Numbered from the stretch's first letter, positions 46,752 through 57,266 are shown. The stretch is DNA of 64,000 nucleotides from Bacteroidaceae bacterium (GCA_017621515.1 JAGASY010000096.1:1-64000); one strand, 5' to 3'. Notes: generated from the sequence alone by a model not told the origin. Translations and numbers: made by a program.

Positions 46752-48637
46752 AGAAGACAATACTTCCTTTGGCTTTCTCAATGGCCGTTTCGTTGTATAG
46801 TGTGGCCCAAGTGGCAGAAATACCGGAAAAAGTGTATGTCAATCGTGGCGGTACGGCAAACAAGACGGATGTATATGACATGAATTATGTCAGCCGCATC
46901 GGACTTACTCATGGGGCGCGTGTGGTGATAAATGATTCCCTCCGTTTGGAATTTACAGATGGTTCCAACAAGAGATATACTCTCAGAAGTTTAGACAGTT
47001 TGACTTTCTATGCTCCGGAAGCTCTTATGCGCCAGCATATAGAGTATCAGGACAAGCATTTCTCCACTTTCTATCCTACATACAGCGACAACTATCTCAA
47101 TGTGGCAGGATGGAATCAGCGGGCACAATGGCAGCTTGCCAACATACATGACCCTTCTGTCATGAAGGCTGCCGACGGATATTTCTATATGTCGCAGACC
47201 GATGCCGGCTATGGAAATCCGCAGGCGGGAAAAGGGCATTATTATATGCGCCGCTCAAAAGATCTTGTCAACTGGGAGCCTGTGACCTCCTATAATAATT
47301 CGTGTCCTATGCCGGAGGCTGGTCCTGCATGGCTTCTCGACTCAATCAATTCCGTGAGAGAGCGCAGGGGAGTGCCTTTGATTGCTGCCGACGGACTTGG
47401 CGGACGCGGATATTGGGCACCGACCATTCGCCGTGTCAATGACAATCTCTACCGAATGTATTACAGCGTTGTGGTGGATGGCAATTACATCAAGACCGGA
47501 GGAACCACATTCGATGGAAGCTGGAACGAACCTGCATGGATAGGACTGATGGAAACCGACAATCCTGCTTCGGGCAAGTGGGAGGATAAGGGGGCTGTGC
47601 TGTGCTCCGCTTCAGACAAAGGGAAGGACGCTTATTCACGCAGCAGCACAAGCGACTGGAATGCTTACAGCCGATGGAATGCCATTGACCCGAGTTATAT
47701 CATCACACCGGAAGGCGAACACTGGATGCTCTATGGTTCGTGGCATAGTGGAATTGCTGCCATTCAGCTTGACCCTGAAACGGGTAAGACGATGGAACCG
47801 CTGGGCGATCCGTGGAACATCGGTACGGGACAAAAATCTACATACGGACGTCTGGTGGCAACGCGCAACAAGTCTTCACGTTGGCAAGGTTCTGAAGGTC
47901 CGGAAGTGATATACAACCCGGAGACAGGATATTACTACTTATTCCTTGCATACGATGAGCTTGCTGTCGCATATAACACGCGAGTGGTACGTGCAAAGAG
48001 TATCACCGGACCTTATCTCGGCATGAACGGGACGAATGTCACGACTGTCGGAGGGGATGCTTATCCGGTGGTGACACATCCATATAAGTTTGATGGAAAA
48101 GATATTGACGGATGGGTCGGCTTCTCACACTGTGCGGTTTTTGATGATGGGCAGGGAAACTGGTTCTATTGTTCTCAGGCACGCAAACCGGAAAATTATG
48201 AGGGCAATGCTTATTCCAATGCCCTGATGATGGGGCATGTACGCAAAATCTATTGGACTTCGACCGGATGGCCAGTCGTTTCTCCTGAGAGGTATGCCGA
48301 TGTGGAACAGGCTCCTATCACACGTGATGACCTTGTGGGCAACTGGGAGCTTATAGACATGAGCTACAGCTATGGCAAGCAAAAGACTTCTTCTGAACTC
48401 GTGGTAAAAGCTTCGAGCGTATCGGCAAACCGTGTAAGCCTTTCCGGGGCACTTACCGGAACTGCTGCATTTGATTCCGACAATAACAGACTTAATGTCA
48501 CTTTGTCGTCCGGAACAAAAATTGAACTCTGTCTCGGACGAGAGCTTGACTGGGAGTCTTCCCCGCGTAAGGCAACAATCGTGTGTGGCGGATATACTGC
48601 TAATGGCACGAAAACTTATTGGGGAAAGAAGAAGTAG
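46748..48637 (+). CDS. Glycoside hydrolase family 43, probable endo-alpha-1,5-L-arabinanase
   Basis: 629 residues with a signal peptide (to about residue 21). Residues 25-95 are a small beta module with YTLRSLDSLTFYAPEAL. The GH43 five-blade propeller (about 125-500) has the three catalytic acids: Asp135 (NIHDPSVMKA, base), Asp314 (NAIDPSYI, pKa modulator) and Glu383 (GSEGPEV, acid). The C-terminal part (about 520-625: LVGNWELIDMSYSYG onward) fits the beta domain seen in GH43 arabinanases. Activity on arabinan is inferred from this architecture; other arabinose- or xylose-linked substrates cannot be excluded. Coupled to the preceding small T9SS-tail gene and upstream of the SusCD/FAS1 operon. 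Confidence 0.85.
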   Translation: MKKTILPLAFSMAVSLYSVAQVAEIPEKVYVNRGGTANKTDVYDMNYVSRIGLTHGARVVINDSLRLEFTDGSNKRYTLRSLDSLTFYAPEALMRQHIEYQDKHFSTFYPTYSDNYLNVAGWNQRAQWQLANIHDPSVMKAADGYFYMSQTDAGYGNPQAGKGHYYMRRSKDLVNWEPVTSYNNSCPMPEAGPAWLLDSINSVRERRGVPLIAADGLGGRGYWAPTIRRVNDNLYRMYYSVVVDGNYIKTGGTTFDGSWNEPAWIGLMETDNPASGKWEDKGAVLCSASDKGKDAYSRSSTSDWNAYSRWNAIDPSYIITPEGEHWMLYGSWHSGIAAIQLDPETGKTMEPLGDPWNIGTGQKSTYGRLVATRNKSSRWQGSEGPEVIYNPETGYYYLFLAYDELAVAYNTRVVRAKSITGPYLGMNGTNVTTVGGDAYPVVTHPYKFDGKDIDGWVGFSHCAVFDDGQGNWFYCSQARKPENYEGNAYSNALMMGHVRKIYWTSTGWPVVSPERYADVEQAPITRDDLVGNWELIDMSYSYGKQKTSSELVVKASSVSANRVSLSGALTGTAAFDSDNNRLNVTLSSGTKIELCLGRELDWESSPRKATIVCGGYTANGTKTYWGKKK

Positions 48638-48655
48638 GAAGTTTGCAGGTAGAAC

Positions 48656-48925
48656 TTAAGTGAATGTGTTCGACGGACTCCTCATGTTATTTTGGCAGTT
48701 GTATTTAACAGACTCCTCCGTCGCTACCGCGCCACCTCCCCTAACTTAGGGGAGAAGCCAAGTTACCATGTTGGTTGTCAATGCTATACACCTGCATCAT
48801 AGTCTTTTTTAAGGTGAGGTATATAGGCTCCTCCCTGTTAGGGGAGGTGGCGCGGTAGCGACGGAGGAGTCTGTTAAATGCAACTGCCAAAATAACATGA
48901 GGAGTCGTCGAATACACCCACTTAA
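48656..48925. repeat. 270-bp MITE-like palindrome
   Basis: Arms of about 90 bases at each end are inverted copies with roughly five differences, both containing agactcctccgtcgctaccg (in either reading) and ending in ttaagtg. The central 85 bases are unrelated to the arms. A smaller stem ctcccctaa/ttaggggag sits at the inner end of the left arm. It lies 19 bases after the GH43 stop. No open frame spans it. The remaining 360 bases before the FAS1 gene contain only the promoter. Confidence 0.85.
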
Positions 48926-49156
48926 ACTCTTGTTTTAATGCGTGAAGAATCTGCCAATTTTAGTCCAAAAACAACTTCTCTATTTGTGAAAAACACTTTA
49001 CTTAAATGTTAAATAACCTGTTTATTGTTAATTCTGTGATCTGCTGTTTAAGGTGTATTAAATACCTATGTTCCTTGCTGATATATTCCTTTTTGGGGCT
49101 TTTCTGTTTCGGCGATTGTTAAAATTCTAACCTGACTTCAAACTTTGTAGTAAAAA

Positions 49157-49188
49157 ATTGTTTTTCTAATAGAATTTTCGTTCCTTTG
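49157..49188 (+). promoter_or_regulatory. Candidate promoter of the FAS1/Sus operon
   Basis: ATTG (49157-49160), a spacer of exactly 20 bases, then TTCCTTTG (49181-49188): one mismatch in each box from TTTG-N20-TAnnTTTG. Predicted start near 49194 gives a leader of about 100 bases. No sigma/anti-sigma or hybrid sensor gene lies next to it. Confidence 0.5.
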
Positions 49189-49291
49189 CATTGGGCATAT
49201 AGTAGCATGAAACTTGCGTCTGTGTGCATAATCTTAAAGGAGTGAGAATAAATTAATTAACAAATAGAGAGAAATAATCTATTCTAATATT

Positions 49292-52057
49292 ATGTTGTAT
49301 AACTTTCAGAGGAGAAAACTATGCAGACACCTTCTGGTAGGAGGTGCATTGTGTGCTGCAGGTGTTATGTCGTTCTCTTGCAAAGATGGTTATGACCTTG
49401 ATTCTGAACAGCCGACAGGCTTGAACAGTATCTATGGTTATATGGAGCAAAGAGGAGACTTTAAGAATTTCCTGCACCTGATTGATGATCTTGGAGAGAC
49501 TGAAACGCTGTCCAAGTCTGGTTCTAAGACCCTGTTTGTTGCCAATGATGATGCCTTTTCAAGGTTCTATCAGAGCAACTCATGGGGTGTGAAGCGTTAT
49601 GAGGATTTGAGTGAGGCGCAGAAAAAGATGCTTTTGCGTTCAGCGATGATCGACAACCCTTATACGACAAGTATGCTTTCCAGCCTTGGAGGCGATGCCG
49701 GTATCGTAGAAGGTGAGTGTATGCGCCGCAGTTCGTCGCAGAGCATTTACGACTCGGTGGCTATTTACAAGAAGACGGATGCAGAAATCCCGACAACGAC
49801 AGCATGGAAGCTGCTCAGCAAGGATGAGTTTGTGCTCTTCAAGGATGCTTCCGGTGCAGCGCCTATGATTCATTTCATGCCGCGCTTCTTGGAACAGAAC
49901 TACATCACAAGTGAGGATGTGGACTTTCTCTATAATGACCCTGCAGGTACGCGACAGAGTGATGATGCATACGTGAACAGGGCAAAGATTATTGATGCAA
50001 ACATTTTCTGTAAGAACGGATTTGTGCATGAAGTGAATGAGGTGATTCTTCCACTTGATAATATGGCGGAGGTGATACGTAAATCTCCTGCCACACAAAA
50101 GTTCAGTTCGCTTCTTGAACGCTACAGTGCTCCGATTTATGTGGGAAGGACTGCTACGGATGCTTACAATGAGAATAAGGGTACTCACTATGATTCTGTG
50201 TATGCAAAGCGTTATTTCTCAAATCTCTCTGCTCCAACCACTACTACAATTACATCCGGTTCTTCGACAATAACCACTATAAGTAATGTGTTGGATAAGG
50301 ATAATGACGGAAACTTGTTTGATGGACTGCTGAAATTTGATCCGGGGTGGAATACGTATGCTCCGAACAACTCTACTTCTATGGAAAATATGGCTGTCAT
50401 GCTTGTTCCGACCGATGCCGCTCTTGAAGACTGGTGGAACAACGGAGGTGGTTCTGTGCTTAAGGACAGATATGGTTCATGGGATGCTGTGCCAAACACG
50501 GTGTTGGCTGCACTCATCAACAACAACATGTTGACTTCGTTCACATCTTCTGTTCCAAGCAAGTTCAAGACTATCCTTGATGATGCTAACATGGAGATGG
50601 GAGTGAGCAAAGAAAACATAGACAGTGTGCTTCTCGGATGTAACGGTGCTGTATATGTAACAAATAAGGTATATACACCTACAACCTATTCTTCTGTCTT
50701 GTTCCCTGCACTCATCAACGAGAACATGCTCATCTTCTATAGGGCCGTGAAATTGCTCAACTACGATGCTTACCTTAATTCAATGGTGACAAAGTATAGT
50801 CTTTTCATTCCTACAAATGATGGATTGCTTTCATACGTGGATCCTGTGTCATTCGGATTGAATAAGACGGTCATTTGGGAGTTCCAGCTTGATGAGACTG
50901 CGAAGTCTGAGTATCAGACGATATTTGCTAATACATACGAATATGTTCAGCAGCCTGACGGAACATGGGCTAAAGGTGATTTCATCAGAAAGGTTACACC
51001 TTCCAGTGCACCTCTTTATGGTTTCCCTGGTGGAAGTGATGCTGTTTACGACCGTCTTCGTGACATACTTGAACATGCCATTGTCATTGGCGATATTGAG
51101 GATGGAAAGCATTTCTACCGAACTAAAGGAAATTCTTTTGTCAAGGTGGAAGGTAAGGTTGATGTGAACAATCCGAGCCAGTTGAAAGTCTATGGCGGCT
51201 GGCAGGTGGAACAGAACGCACCTCTTGCTGTGAGCGAGATATATAATATGGAAAACGGAAAGGCTTATATACTTGATGAGGCACCTGTTCAGACTTCGTC
51301 AAATGCTTTGAGCGACTTCTTGGCAGGCAATGATGAGTTTTCTGAATTCTATGAGTACGTTTCAACGGTTGGTGCATTTGCTCAGACTGTAACACTCAAC
51401 TCTTGGACTTCTGCTTCTAAGAAGGGTAACTTGATCTATGTACCGGCGGATACCAAGAAAGAAAACATAAATTATCTGTTCAACTCATACCATTATACAG
51501 TTTATGCACCGACTAATGCTGCGATGCAGGAAGCTTATGAAGCAGGTCTTCCTACAATAGAAATGTATGATGAAGCTGTTAGTATGGATGAAGAGGGTGA
51601 GACCACAGACTCTGCTGCTCACTTGAGAAGGGTTATGCTCAATTTCATTAAGTATCATGTACAGGATAATTCTGTGTTTATCGACAAAGGATTTGAGAGT
51701 GGTAACTATGAAACATCAAGAACCAATGCAGCTACCGGACGTCCTTATAAACTTGCTGTGACTGTTGACGGTACGGACTTGACGGTCAAGGGTGTATATA
51801 GTGGAGCGCAGAAAGTGAACAAGAGCGTATGCTATAATGGTATGATACGTGAATGTTGGATGAACACATCAAGTGTTTCTGCTTCTACTCGTGCCGATGC
51901 AGTACAGATTTCCACATCTTCTACAGCTGTGGTTCATGCCGTTGACCATCCGTTGTTGTATAGCTCTAAGCAGTTTATATACGACCCTAACGATATCCTT
52001 ACAGGTGATGAAGAGGGTGGAGAAGGTGAAGAAGAGGAAGCTAAACTACGTAAATAA
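49292..52057 (+). CDS. Surface lipoprotein with about four fasciclin (FAS1) domains
   Basis: 921 residues. Lipobox SFSC with Cys30, followed by the acidic KDGYDLDSE that marks export to the surface in Bacteroidetes. FAS1-like domains are about 44-250 (KTLFVANDDAF, NGFVHEVNEVILP), 258-470 (VMLVPTDAAL, NGAVYVTNKVYTP), 475-680 (SLFIPTNDGL) and 685-895 (YTVYAPTNAAM, NGMIRECWM). FAS1 domains mediate adhesion or ligand binding and are not known enzymes. An acidic tail (DEEGGEGEEEEAKLRK) ends the protein. First gene of the operon, 8 bases before susC. In standard polysaccharide loci the accessory lipoproteins are SusE/F-type; the FAS1 type is less common. Confidence 0.8.
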   Translation: MLYNFQRRKLCRHLLVGGALCAAGVMSFSCKDGYDLDSEQPTGLNSIYGYMEQRGDFKNFLHLIDDLGETETLSKSGSKTLFVANDDAFSRFYQSNSWGVKRYEDLSEAQKKMLLRSAMIDNPYTTSMLSSLGGDAGIVEGECMRRSSSQSIYDSVAIYKKTDAEIPTTTAWKLLSKDEFVLFKDASGAAPMIHFMPRFLEQNYITSEDVDFLYNDPAGTRQSDDAYVNRAKIIDANIFCKNGFVHEVNEVILPLDNMAEVIRKSPATQKFSSLLERYSAPIYVGRTATDAYNENKGTHYDSVYAKRYFSNLSAPTTTTITSGSSTITTISNVLDKDNDGNLFDGLLKFDPGWNTYAPNNSTSMENMAVMLVPTDAALEDWWNNGGGSVLKDRYGSWDAVPNTVLAALINNNMLTSFTSSVPSKFKTILDDANMEMGVSKENIDSVLLGCNGAVYVTNKVYTPTTYSSVLFPALINENMLIFYRAVKLLNYDAYLNSMVTKYSLFIPTNDGLLSYVDPVSFGLNKTVIWEFQLDETAKSEYQTIFANTYEYVQQPDGTWAKGDFIRKVTPSSAPLYGFPGGSDAVYDRLRDILEHAIVIGDIEDGKHFYRTKGNSFVKVEGKVDVNNPSQLKVYGGWQVEQNAPLAVSEIYNMENGKAYILDEAPVQTSSNALSDFLAGNDEFSEFYEYVSTVGAFAQTVTLNSWTSASKKGNLIYVPADTKKENINYLFNSYHYTVYAPTNAAMQEAYEAGLPTIEMYDEAVSMDEEGETTDSAAHLRRVMLNFIKYHVQDNSVFIDKGFESGNYETSRTNAATGRPYKLAVTVDGTDLTVKGVYSGAQKVNKSVCYNGMIRECWMNTSSVSASTRADAVQISTSSTAVVHAVDHPLLYSSKQFIYDPNDILTGDEEGGEGEEEEAKLRK

Positions 52058-52065
52058 ATTCAGCC

Positions 52066-55000
52066 ATGAAAAGAATAATATCAATGCTTTTGCTGTTTGC
52101 TTGCTTTTGCACATTCACTAAGGCGCAAGTAGCAGCGGGCGACGTAATTTCAGGTAATGTCTCCGATGATATAGAACCGTTGATGATGGTGAATGTGGTC
52201 GAGGTTGACAATAACAAGCGTATCGTTGCCCACGGAGTTACTGATATCAACGGTAACTTCTCATTTCGTGTAGTTAATCCGAAGGATAAGATTCAGATTT
52301 CTTATATTGGATATAAGACTGTAGTCCTTCCTATTGACAAAAAAGTATTTAAAATAAAAATGCAGAGTGCCACTCAGTTGCAGGAGGTGGTGATAAAGGC
52401 AGTCAAGAAGACAGAGACAAGTGGACTTGCCATTCCTGTAACAGAAATGTCTGTGGCTTCTCAGACCATCAGCATGAAGGAGTTTGAAGGTCTTGCCATG
52501 ACAAGTGTGGATGAAGCTCTCCAAGGACGTATTGCCGGTCTCGATATCGTGGCAAATTCCGGTAACCTTGGAGCTGGTACGACTATGCGTCTTCGTGGTG
52601 TCAGCACCATCAACGGTAATGCCAACCCGCTTATCGTGGTGAACGGCAATGTTTGGACAAACGATGCTGACGCTGACTTTGATTATAACAATGCAAATGA
52701 GGAAAAGTTCGCAGAACTCTTGAATGTAAACCCTGAGGATATTGAAACCATCAGTGTGCTTAAGGATGCTGCTGCAACAGCAATCTGGGGTTCACAGGGT
52801 GCAAACGGTGTTATCGAAATCAAGACAAAGCGTGGACAGAAAGGAAAGACAAAGGTACAGTATTCTTATCGTTTCACTGGTGCATGGTCTCCTGAAGGAC
52901 TCAAGGTGTTGAACGGTGATGATTATACAATGTATCTTAAAGAGGCTTATTTCAATCCTGGTTTGAACAATTCTTATTCTGACAAGAACAGTGGACTTTA
53001 TGTTTGGGAGTTGAACTACGATAAGGATAAGCCAGACTACCAGATGTTCAATAACAATACGGATTGGCGTAAGGAGGTGACTCAGTTCGGTGCAAATCAC
53101 CAGCATTTTATCTCTCTTACCGGTGGTGGTGAGAAAGCACGCTTCCGTGTATCTGGAGGTTATGACAACCAGAACGGTACTGTCATCAAGCAGCATCTCG
53201 ATCGTTTTACTACTCGTGTAGCTCTCGACTACTATGTATCTGACCGTATTACTGTGTCAACAAACTTTGACTTGACTTACACTAAGAATCAGAAGAACTA
53301 TAAGACAAACGGAAAGAATGCAAACGATGGCGACGATCTTCTTGCCATTGCATATAAGAAGATGCCTAACCTTGCTGTATATGAAGAGGACGCAGATGGA
53401 GTGCCAACTGGACAGTATTATACGATGAACAGAACGTTGACGTCTTCAAGGTTGAGTGACCAGCTTAAGATTCCAAATCCAGTAGCCGTAGCTAATCTGG
53501 CAAAGAATGACGAGAAGACACTCAAACTTTCTCCTGAATTTATTTTGAAGTATGACTTGTTGGGTATAGAGGCAGGACAAACGAAGTTGACTTACGAAGG
53601 ACGTATCATCTTTGATATCTTCTCGAAGGACGAGGAGGCTTTCTTGCCGGCAATGTTGTCTTCTGAAGGATGGTCGGGTGAATATGCAAACCGTGCTTCC
53701 AATGAATCATATAAGAGTCATGGTTTGACAACTACTCATACGCTCACTTTCCAGCCGCATTTCAATAATGAGGATAACTCTTTGCTTGTCCTTGCACGTA
53801 TGCAGTATTTGGACGGTAGCTCTACCGGACAGTATGTGCAGAAGTACGGTCTTGCAACCAGTGATATCACTTCTGCGATAAGTGATGGTGTCATCAAGGA
53901 TTTCAGCAACTCTTTCGGTCAGTGGAAGAGCAACTATTACACGATGCAGGTTCACTATGCTTACAAAGGACGTTATGCTATCACTGCAACAGCACGTTAT
54001 GACGGCTCTACTAAGTTTGGTGCTGAAAATCGTTGGGGACTTTTCCCTGCTGTTTCTGCTCGATGGAACATTTCTGATGAACCGTGGATGGAGAAAGTGA
54101 AATGGCTCAGTATGTTGTCTATCCGTCCGGGTTGGGGTATTGTAGGACGCCAGCCGGGTGCAGAATACCTCTTCTACAGTAAATATGGTTCAGGAAGTTC
54201 TTATGTGGGCAATACATCAATTCAACCGAACAACATACGCTTGTCGGGATTGAAATGGGAAAGTAAAGAGACATGGAACCTCGGTTTCGACTTCGGATTC
54301 TTTGATGACATGATTAATGGTGACATTTCCATCTATACACAGAAGACTACTGACTTGCTGATGGAGCATCGTAGAATACCAAGTTCAAGTGGATTCTCTG
54401 AACTTGCATGGTCTAATGTAGGAGCTATGCGCAATACGGGATGGGAATTCAACATTAATGGAAATCGTGTGGTAAAGGCTGGCAAGTTCAGCATGAACTT
54501 TAATATTACATTTGCAAACAACCGTAATGAAATCCTTGAAATGGATCCTACTGTGTTGGAAGGTATAAACGGAGATTTTACATACGAGAATGGAAAATAC
54601 CTTTCACGTGTACAGCTTAATAATCCTCTTGGGTCAATATATGGATTCCGCTATAAAGGTGTATATCAGTATAGTGAATACAGCGAAGAAGAAATCAAAG
54701 GCTTGAGCGGTCCTAATGCTCCGGTAGCACGTAATGCTAATGGAGAGGTGATTTTTGATGAGAATGGTCGTGCAAAGCCTATGATGTTCAACTACGGTGG
54801 TACTGGAGAATATGAATTTAAGGGTGGTGATGCTATGTATGAGGATATCAACCACGACGGACAAATAAATGAACTTGATATTGTTTATCTTGGTAGTTCA
54901 CTTCCAAAACTTACTGGTGGTTTCGGTACTAAGCTTACGTATGACAGATGGTCGCTCAATCTTCAGTTCAACTATCGTGTAGGCAATAAGATTATCAATC

Positions 55001-55392
55001 GTGCACGTATGAATGCAGAAGGAATGTATGATAATAACAACCAGACACAGGGTGTTAACTGGCGTTGGCACTCAGAAGGTGATGTTGCTTTGGTGCCTCG
55101 TGCATTGTATCAGACTGGTTTTAACTGGCTTGGAAGTGACCGCTTTGTTGAGGATGGTTCATTCTTGCGTTTGAATTATGCACAGCTTTCATACGCAATG
55201 CCTTCTAAGCTTATCAAGCAGTGGGGACTTAGCCAGTTGAGTTTCTATCTTACAGTGAACAATGTATTCTGTATCACCAAATATTCTGGTGCAGATCCGG
55301 AAGTTGCGCAGGCTGGTTGGAATCCTTGTTATGATGATTCACGTACTCCGCGTCAGAGATCGTTTACTTTTGGTGCAACAATTGCATTCTAA
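52066..55392 (+). CDS. SusC/RagA-family TonB-dependent transporter
   Basis: 1108 residues. Signal peptide (to about 20), a carboxypeptidase-D regulatory-like domain (about 25-105: GNVSDDIEPLMMVNVVEV, ISYIGYKTVVLPID), a plug with SVDEALQGRIAGLDIVANSG, the MRLRGVSTINGNANPLIVVN segment and ISVLKDAAATAIWGSQGANG, then a 22-strand barrel ending in PRQRSFTFGATIAF. No N-terminal STN domain, so probably no direct anti-sigma signalling. It imports an oligomer, glycan or peptide, with SusD as lid; the cargo cannot be told from sequence. 8 bases after the FAS1 gene, 14 before susD. Confidence 0.95.
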   Translation: MKRIISMLLLFACFCTFTKAQVAAGDVISGNVSDDIEPLMMVNVVEVDNNKRIVAHGVTDINGNFSFRVVNPKDKIQISYIGYKTVVLPIDKKVFKIKMQSATQLQEVVIKAVKKTETSGLAIPVTEMSVASQTISMKEFEGLAMTSVDEALQGRIAGLDIVANSGNLGAGTTMRLRGVSTINGNANPLIVVNGNVWTNDADADFDYNNANEEKFAELLNVNPEDIETISVLKDAAATAIWGSQGANGVIEIKTKRGQKGKTKVQYSYRFTGAWSPEGLKVLNGDDYTMYLKEAYFNPGLNNSYSDKNSGLYVWELNYDKDKPDYQMFNNNTDWRKEVTQFGANHQHFISLTGGGEKARFRVSGGYDNQNGTVIKQHLDRFTTRVALDYYVSDRITVSTNFDLTYTKNQKNYKTNGKNANDGDDLLAIAYKKMPNLAVYEEDADGVPTGQYYTMNRTLTSSRLSDQLKIPNPVAVANLAKNDEKTLKLSPEFILKYDLLGIEAGQTKLTYEGRIIFDIFSKDEEAFLPAMLSSEGWSGEYANRASNESYKSHGLTTTHTLTFQPHFNNEDNSLLVLARMQYLDGSSTGQYVQKYGLATSDITSAISDGVIKDFSNSFGQWKSNYYTMQVHYAYKGRYAITATARYDGSTKFGAENRWGLFPAVSARWNISDEPWMEKVKWLSMLSIRPGWGIVGRQPGAEYLFYSKYGSGSSYVGNTSIQPNNIRLSGLKWESKETWNLGFDFGFFDDMINGDISIYTQKTTDLLMEHRRIPSSSGFSELAWSNVGAMRNTGWEFNINGNRVVKAGKFSMNFNITFANNRNEILEMDPTVLEGINGDFTYENGKYLSRVQLNNPLGSIYGFRYKGVYQYSEYSEEEIKGLSGPNAPVARNANGEVIFDENGRAKPMMFNYGGTGEYEFKGGDAMYEDINHDGQINELDIVYLGSSLPKLTGGFGTKLTYDRWSLNLQFNYRVGNKIINRARMNAEGMYDNNNQTQGVNWRWHSEGDVALVPRALYQTGFNWLGSDRFVEDGSFLRLNYAQLSYAMPSKLIKQWGLSQLSFYLTVNNVFCITKYSGADPEVAQAGWNPCYDDSRTPRQRSFTFGATIAF

Positions 55393-55406
55393 TTTAGATT
55401 ACAGTT

Positions 55407-57260
55407 ATGAAGAATATAAAAAATAAAATAAGAATCTTAGGTTTGGCAGCTTTCGCCGGTCTTGCAGTTACTTCCTGTGATCTTGAAATGTTGCCACTGA
55501 ATGAGGTTGTCCTTGAAAATTATTGGACAAACAAATCGGATGTCGAGAGTGTAGTAACTTCTTGCTATACCGGTATGTCTAATACGGATTTTATTTCAAA
55601 ACTAATCACTTGGAGTGAACTCCGTTCTGATAATGTGCAGGCTGGTTTAAGGGCTACAGAAAAAGTTGATTATAGAAATATGATTAATGGTAATCTGCTT
55701 GAGTCTAACGGACCTGCATGTGACTGGGCAGTAGTCTATACTGCAATTAATCGCTGTAATACAGTGATTGCATACGCTCCTCAGGTGCAGGAAAAAGACC
55801 CGAATTATACAGAATCGGATCTTAAAGCGAATCTTGCAGAGGTGAAAGCCATTCGTGCATTATGCTATTTCTATTTGATTCGTACATATAAGGATGTGCC
55901 TTTTATCCTGGATCCTTCTATTGACGATACGCAGGAATTTCAGCTTCCTGCATCAAAGCATGAGAACATTCTTGATTCTTTGATTATGGATTTGGAAGAA
56001 GTCAAGGAATTTGCGCCACGCAAATATGTAACAGAGATTGACAATACGGCACGTATTACCCGCAATGCCATTTATTCTTTGCTTGCAGATATGTATCTGT
56101 GGAGAGCCTCTGATGCGAATGTTTCTCCTGCAAAAGCATGCGAAGATTATTTGAAGTGTGTGGAGTATTGTGACAAGGTAATTGAATATAAGATTAAACA
56201 GTATGATGTTGACGAATTTGGTACACTCAAGCGTCAAGTAAGTACTACATGTTATAATACTTATGGTTATCCACTACTTTCGGAAGTATCAAATTCCACG
56301 ATTTCTACAGGAGGAGGTACTGCATTGGAAGTACCGGAAGGTTATACAAAGATATTCTGTGATGGCAACAGCTTTGAGAGCATATTTGAGTTGACATTCC
56401 CGGACAATCAATCTGAAAGAAATGACGCTATCAAAGACTTCTATGGTTCGTTAGAAACTGTAGGTGCATATTTGGAGGCAAGTGAGAATCTTATTGGGGA
56501 AAGTGGTATATCATCAACATATTCTACTGGTACATCCAATATATTTACTTGTATGGATCGCCGTGCTGCGGAAGGATTTACTTATCCGGGTGAGAGCGGC
56601 AATTATCATATTCGTAAATATGTGGCACGCACGGTTGGTGTAAAGGTAGGTACAAATGTTTCAAATTGGGCTGCCGGAGAAATGAGTTATCGTAGTGCTA
56701 ATACTGCAAACTGGATTATTTACCGTTTGACTGACATCATGTTGATGAAGGCGGAGGCTGAAGTTCAGCTTGCCGGTTATATATCCCAGAATGCAGATAG
56801 CGACAATACGGAAGGTGGAGACGAGACGGTGGAAACCAAAGCTGCGTATGGTAATGTATATTCTACTGCTCAGGAGTATTATGATGATGCGTTCAACATT
56901 GTTTGTGCTGTATATTACCGTGCTTCTACACCGACTTCTACAACCAATATCATAGACCAGAGTCAGTTTACAACACAGACTGATTATGTGAATCTGGTGG
57001 AAGCGGAACGTCGTCGTGAATTGCTCTTTGAGGGAAAGCGTTATTATGACCTTGTACGTAGAGCACGTCGCGAAGGTAATACGGGGCATTATGCTGAATG
57101 CTTGAGCGGAAAATTTGCCAGCAATGCGAATGTGATGAAAATCAAGATGGCGATGTTGGACTTCATGTACACTCCGTATTATGAGTCGGAACTGGATGCA
57201 AATCCGAAACTGGTACAGAATCCTGCTTATGTACAAGATAAAACAACTGTAAAAAATTAA
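55407..57260 (+). CDS. SusD/RagB-family surface lipoprotein
   Basis: 617 residues. Lipobox VTSC (Cys24) and a helix-rich SusD fold: SYWTN-like ENYWTNKSDVESVVTSCY, EVKAIRALCYFYLIRTYKDVPF, LADMYLWRAS, LTDIMLMKAEAEV, and the C-terminal EAERRRELLFEGKRYYDLVRR. It caps the SusC barrel and captures ligand. Partner of the preceding transporter and followed 6 bases later by the second FAS1 lipoprotein. Confidence 0.95.
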   Translation: MKNIKNKIRILGLAAFAGLAVTSCDLEMLPLNEVVLENYWTNKSDVESVVTSCYTGMSNTDFISKLITWSELRSDNVQAGLRATEKVDYRNMINGNLLESNGPACDWAVVYTAINRCNTVIAYAPQVQEKDPNYTESDLKANLAEVKAIRALCYFYLIRTYKDVPFILDPSIDDTQEFQLPASKHENILDSLIMDLEEVKEFAPRKYVTEIDNTARITRNAIYSLLADMYLWRASDANVSPAKACEDYLKCVEYCDKVIEYKIKQYDVDEFGTLKRQVSTTCYNTYGYPLLSEVSNSTISTGGGTALEVPEGYTKIFCDGNSFESIFELTFPDNQSERNDAIKDFYGSLETVGAYLEASENLIGESGISSTYSTGTSNIFTCMDRRAAEGFTYPGESGNYHIRKYVARTVGVKVGTNVSNWAAGEMSYRSANTANWIIYRLTDIMLMKAEAEVQLAGYISQNADSDNTEGGDETVETKAAYGNVYSTAQEYYDDAFNIVCAVYYRASTPTSTTNIIDQSQFTTQTDYVNLVEAERRRELLFEGKRYYDLVRRARREGNTGHYAECLSGKFASNANVMKIKMAMLDFMYTPYYESELDANPKLVQNPAYVQDKTTVKN

Positions 57261-57266
57261 TGGATT

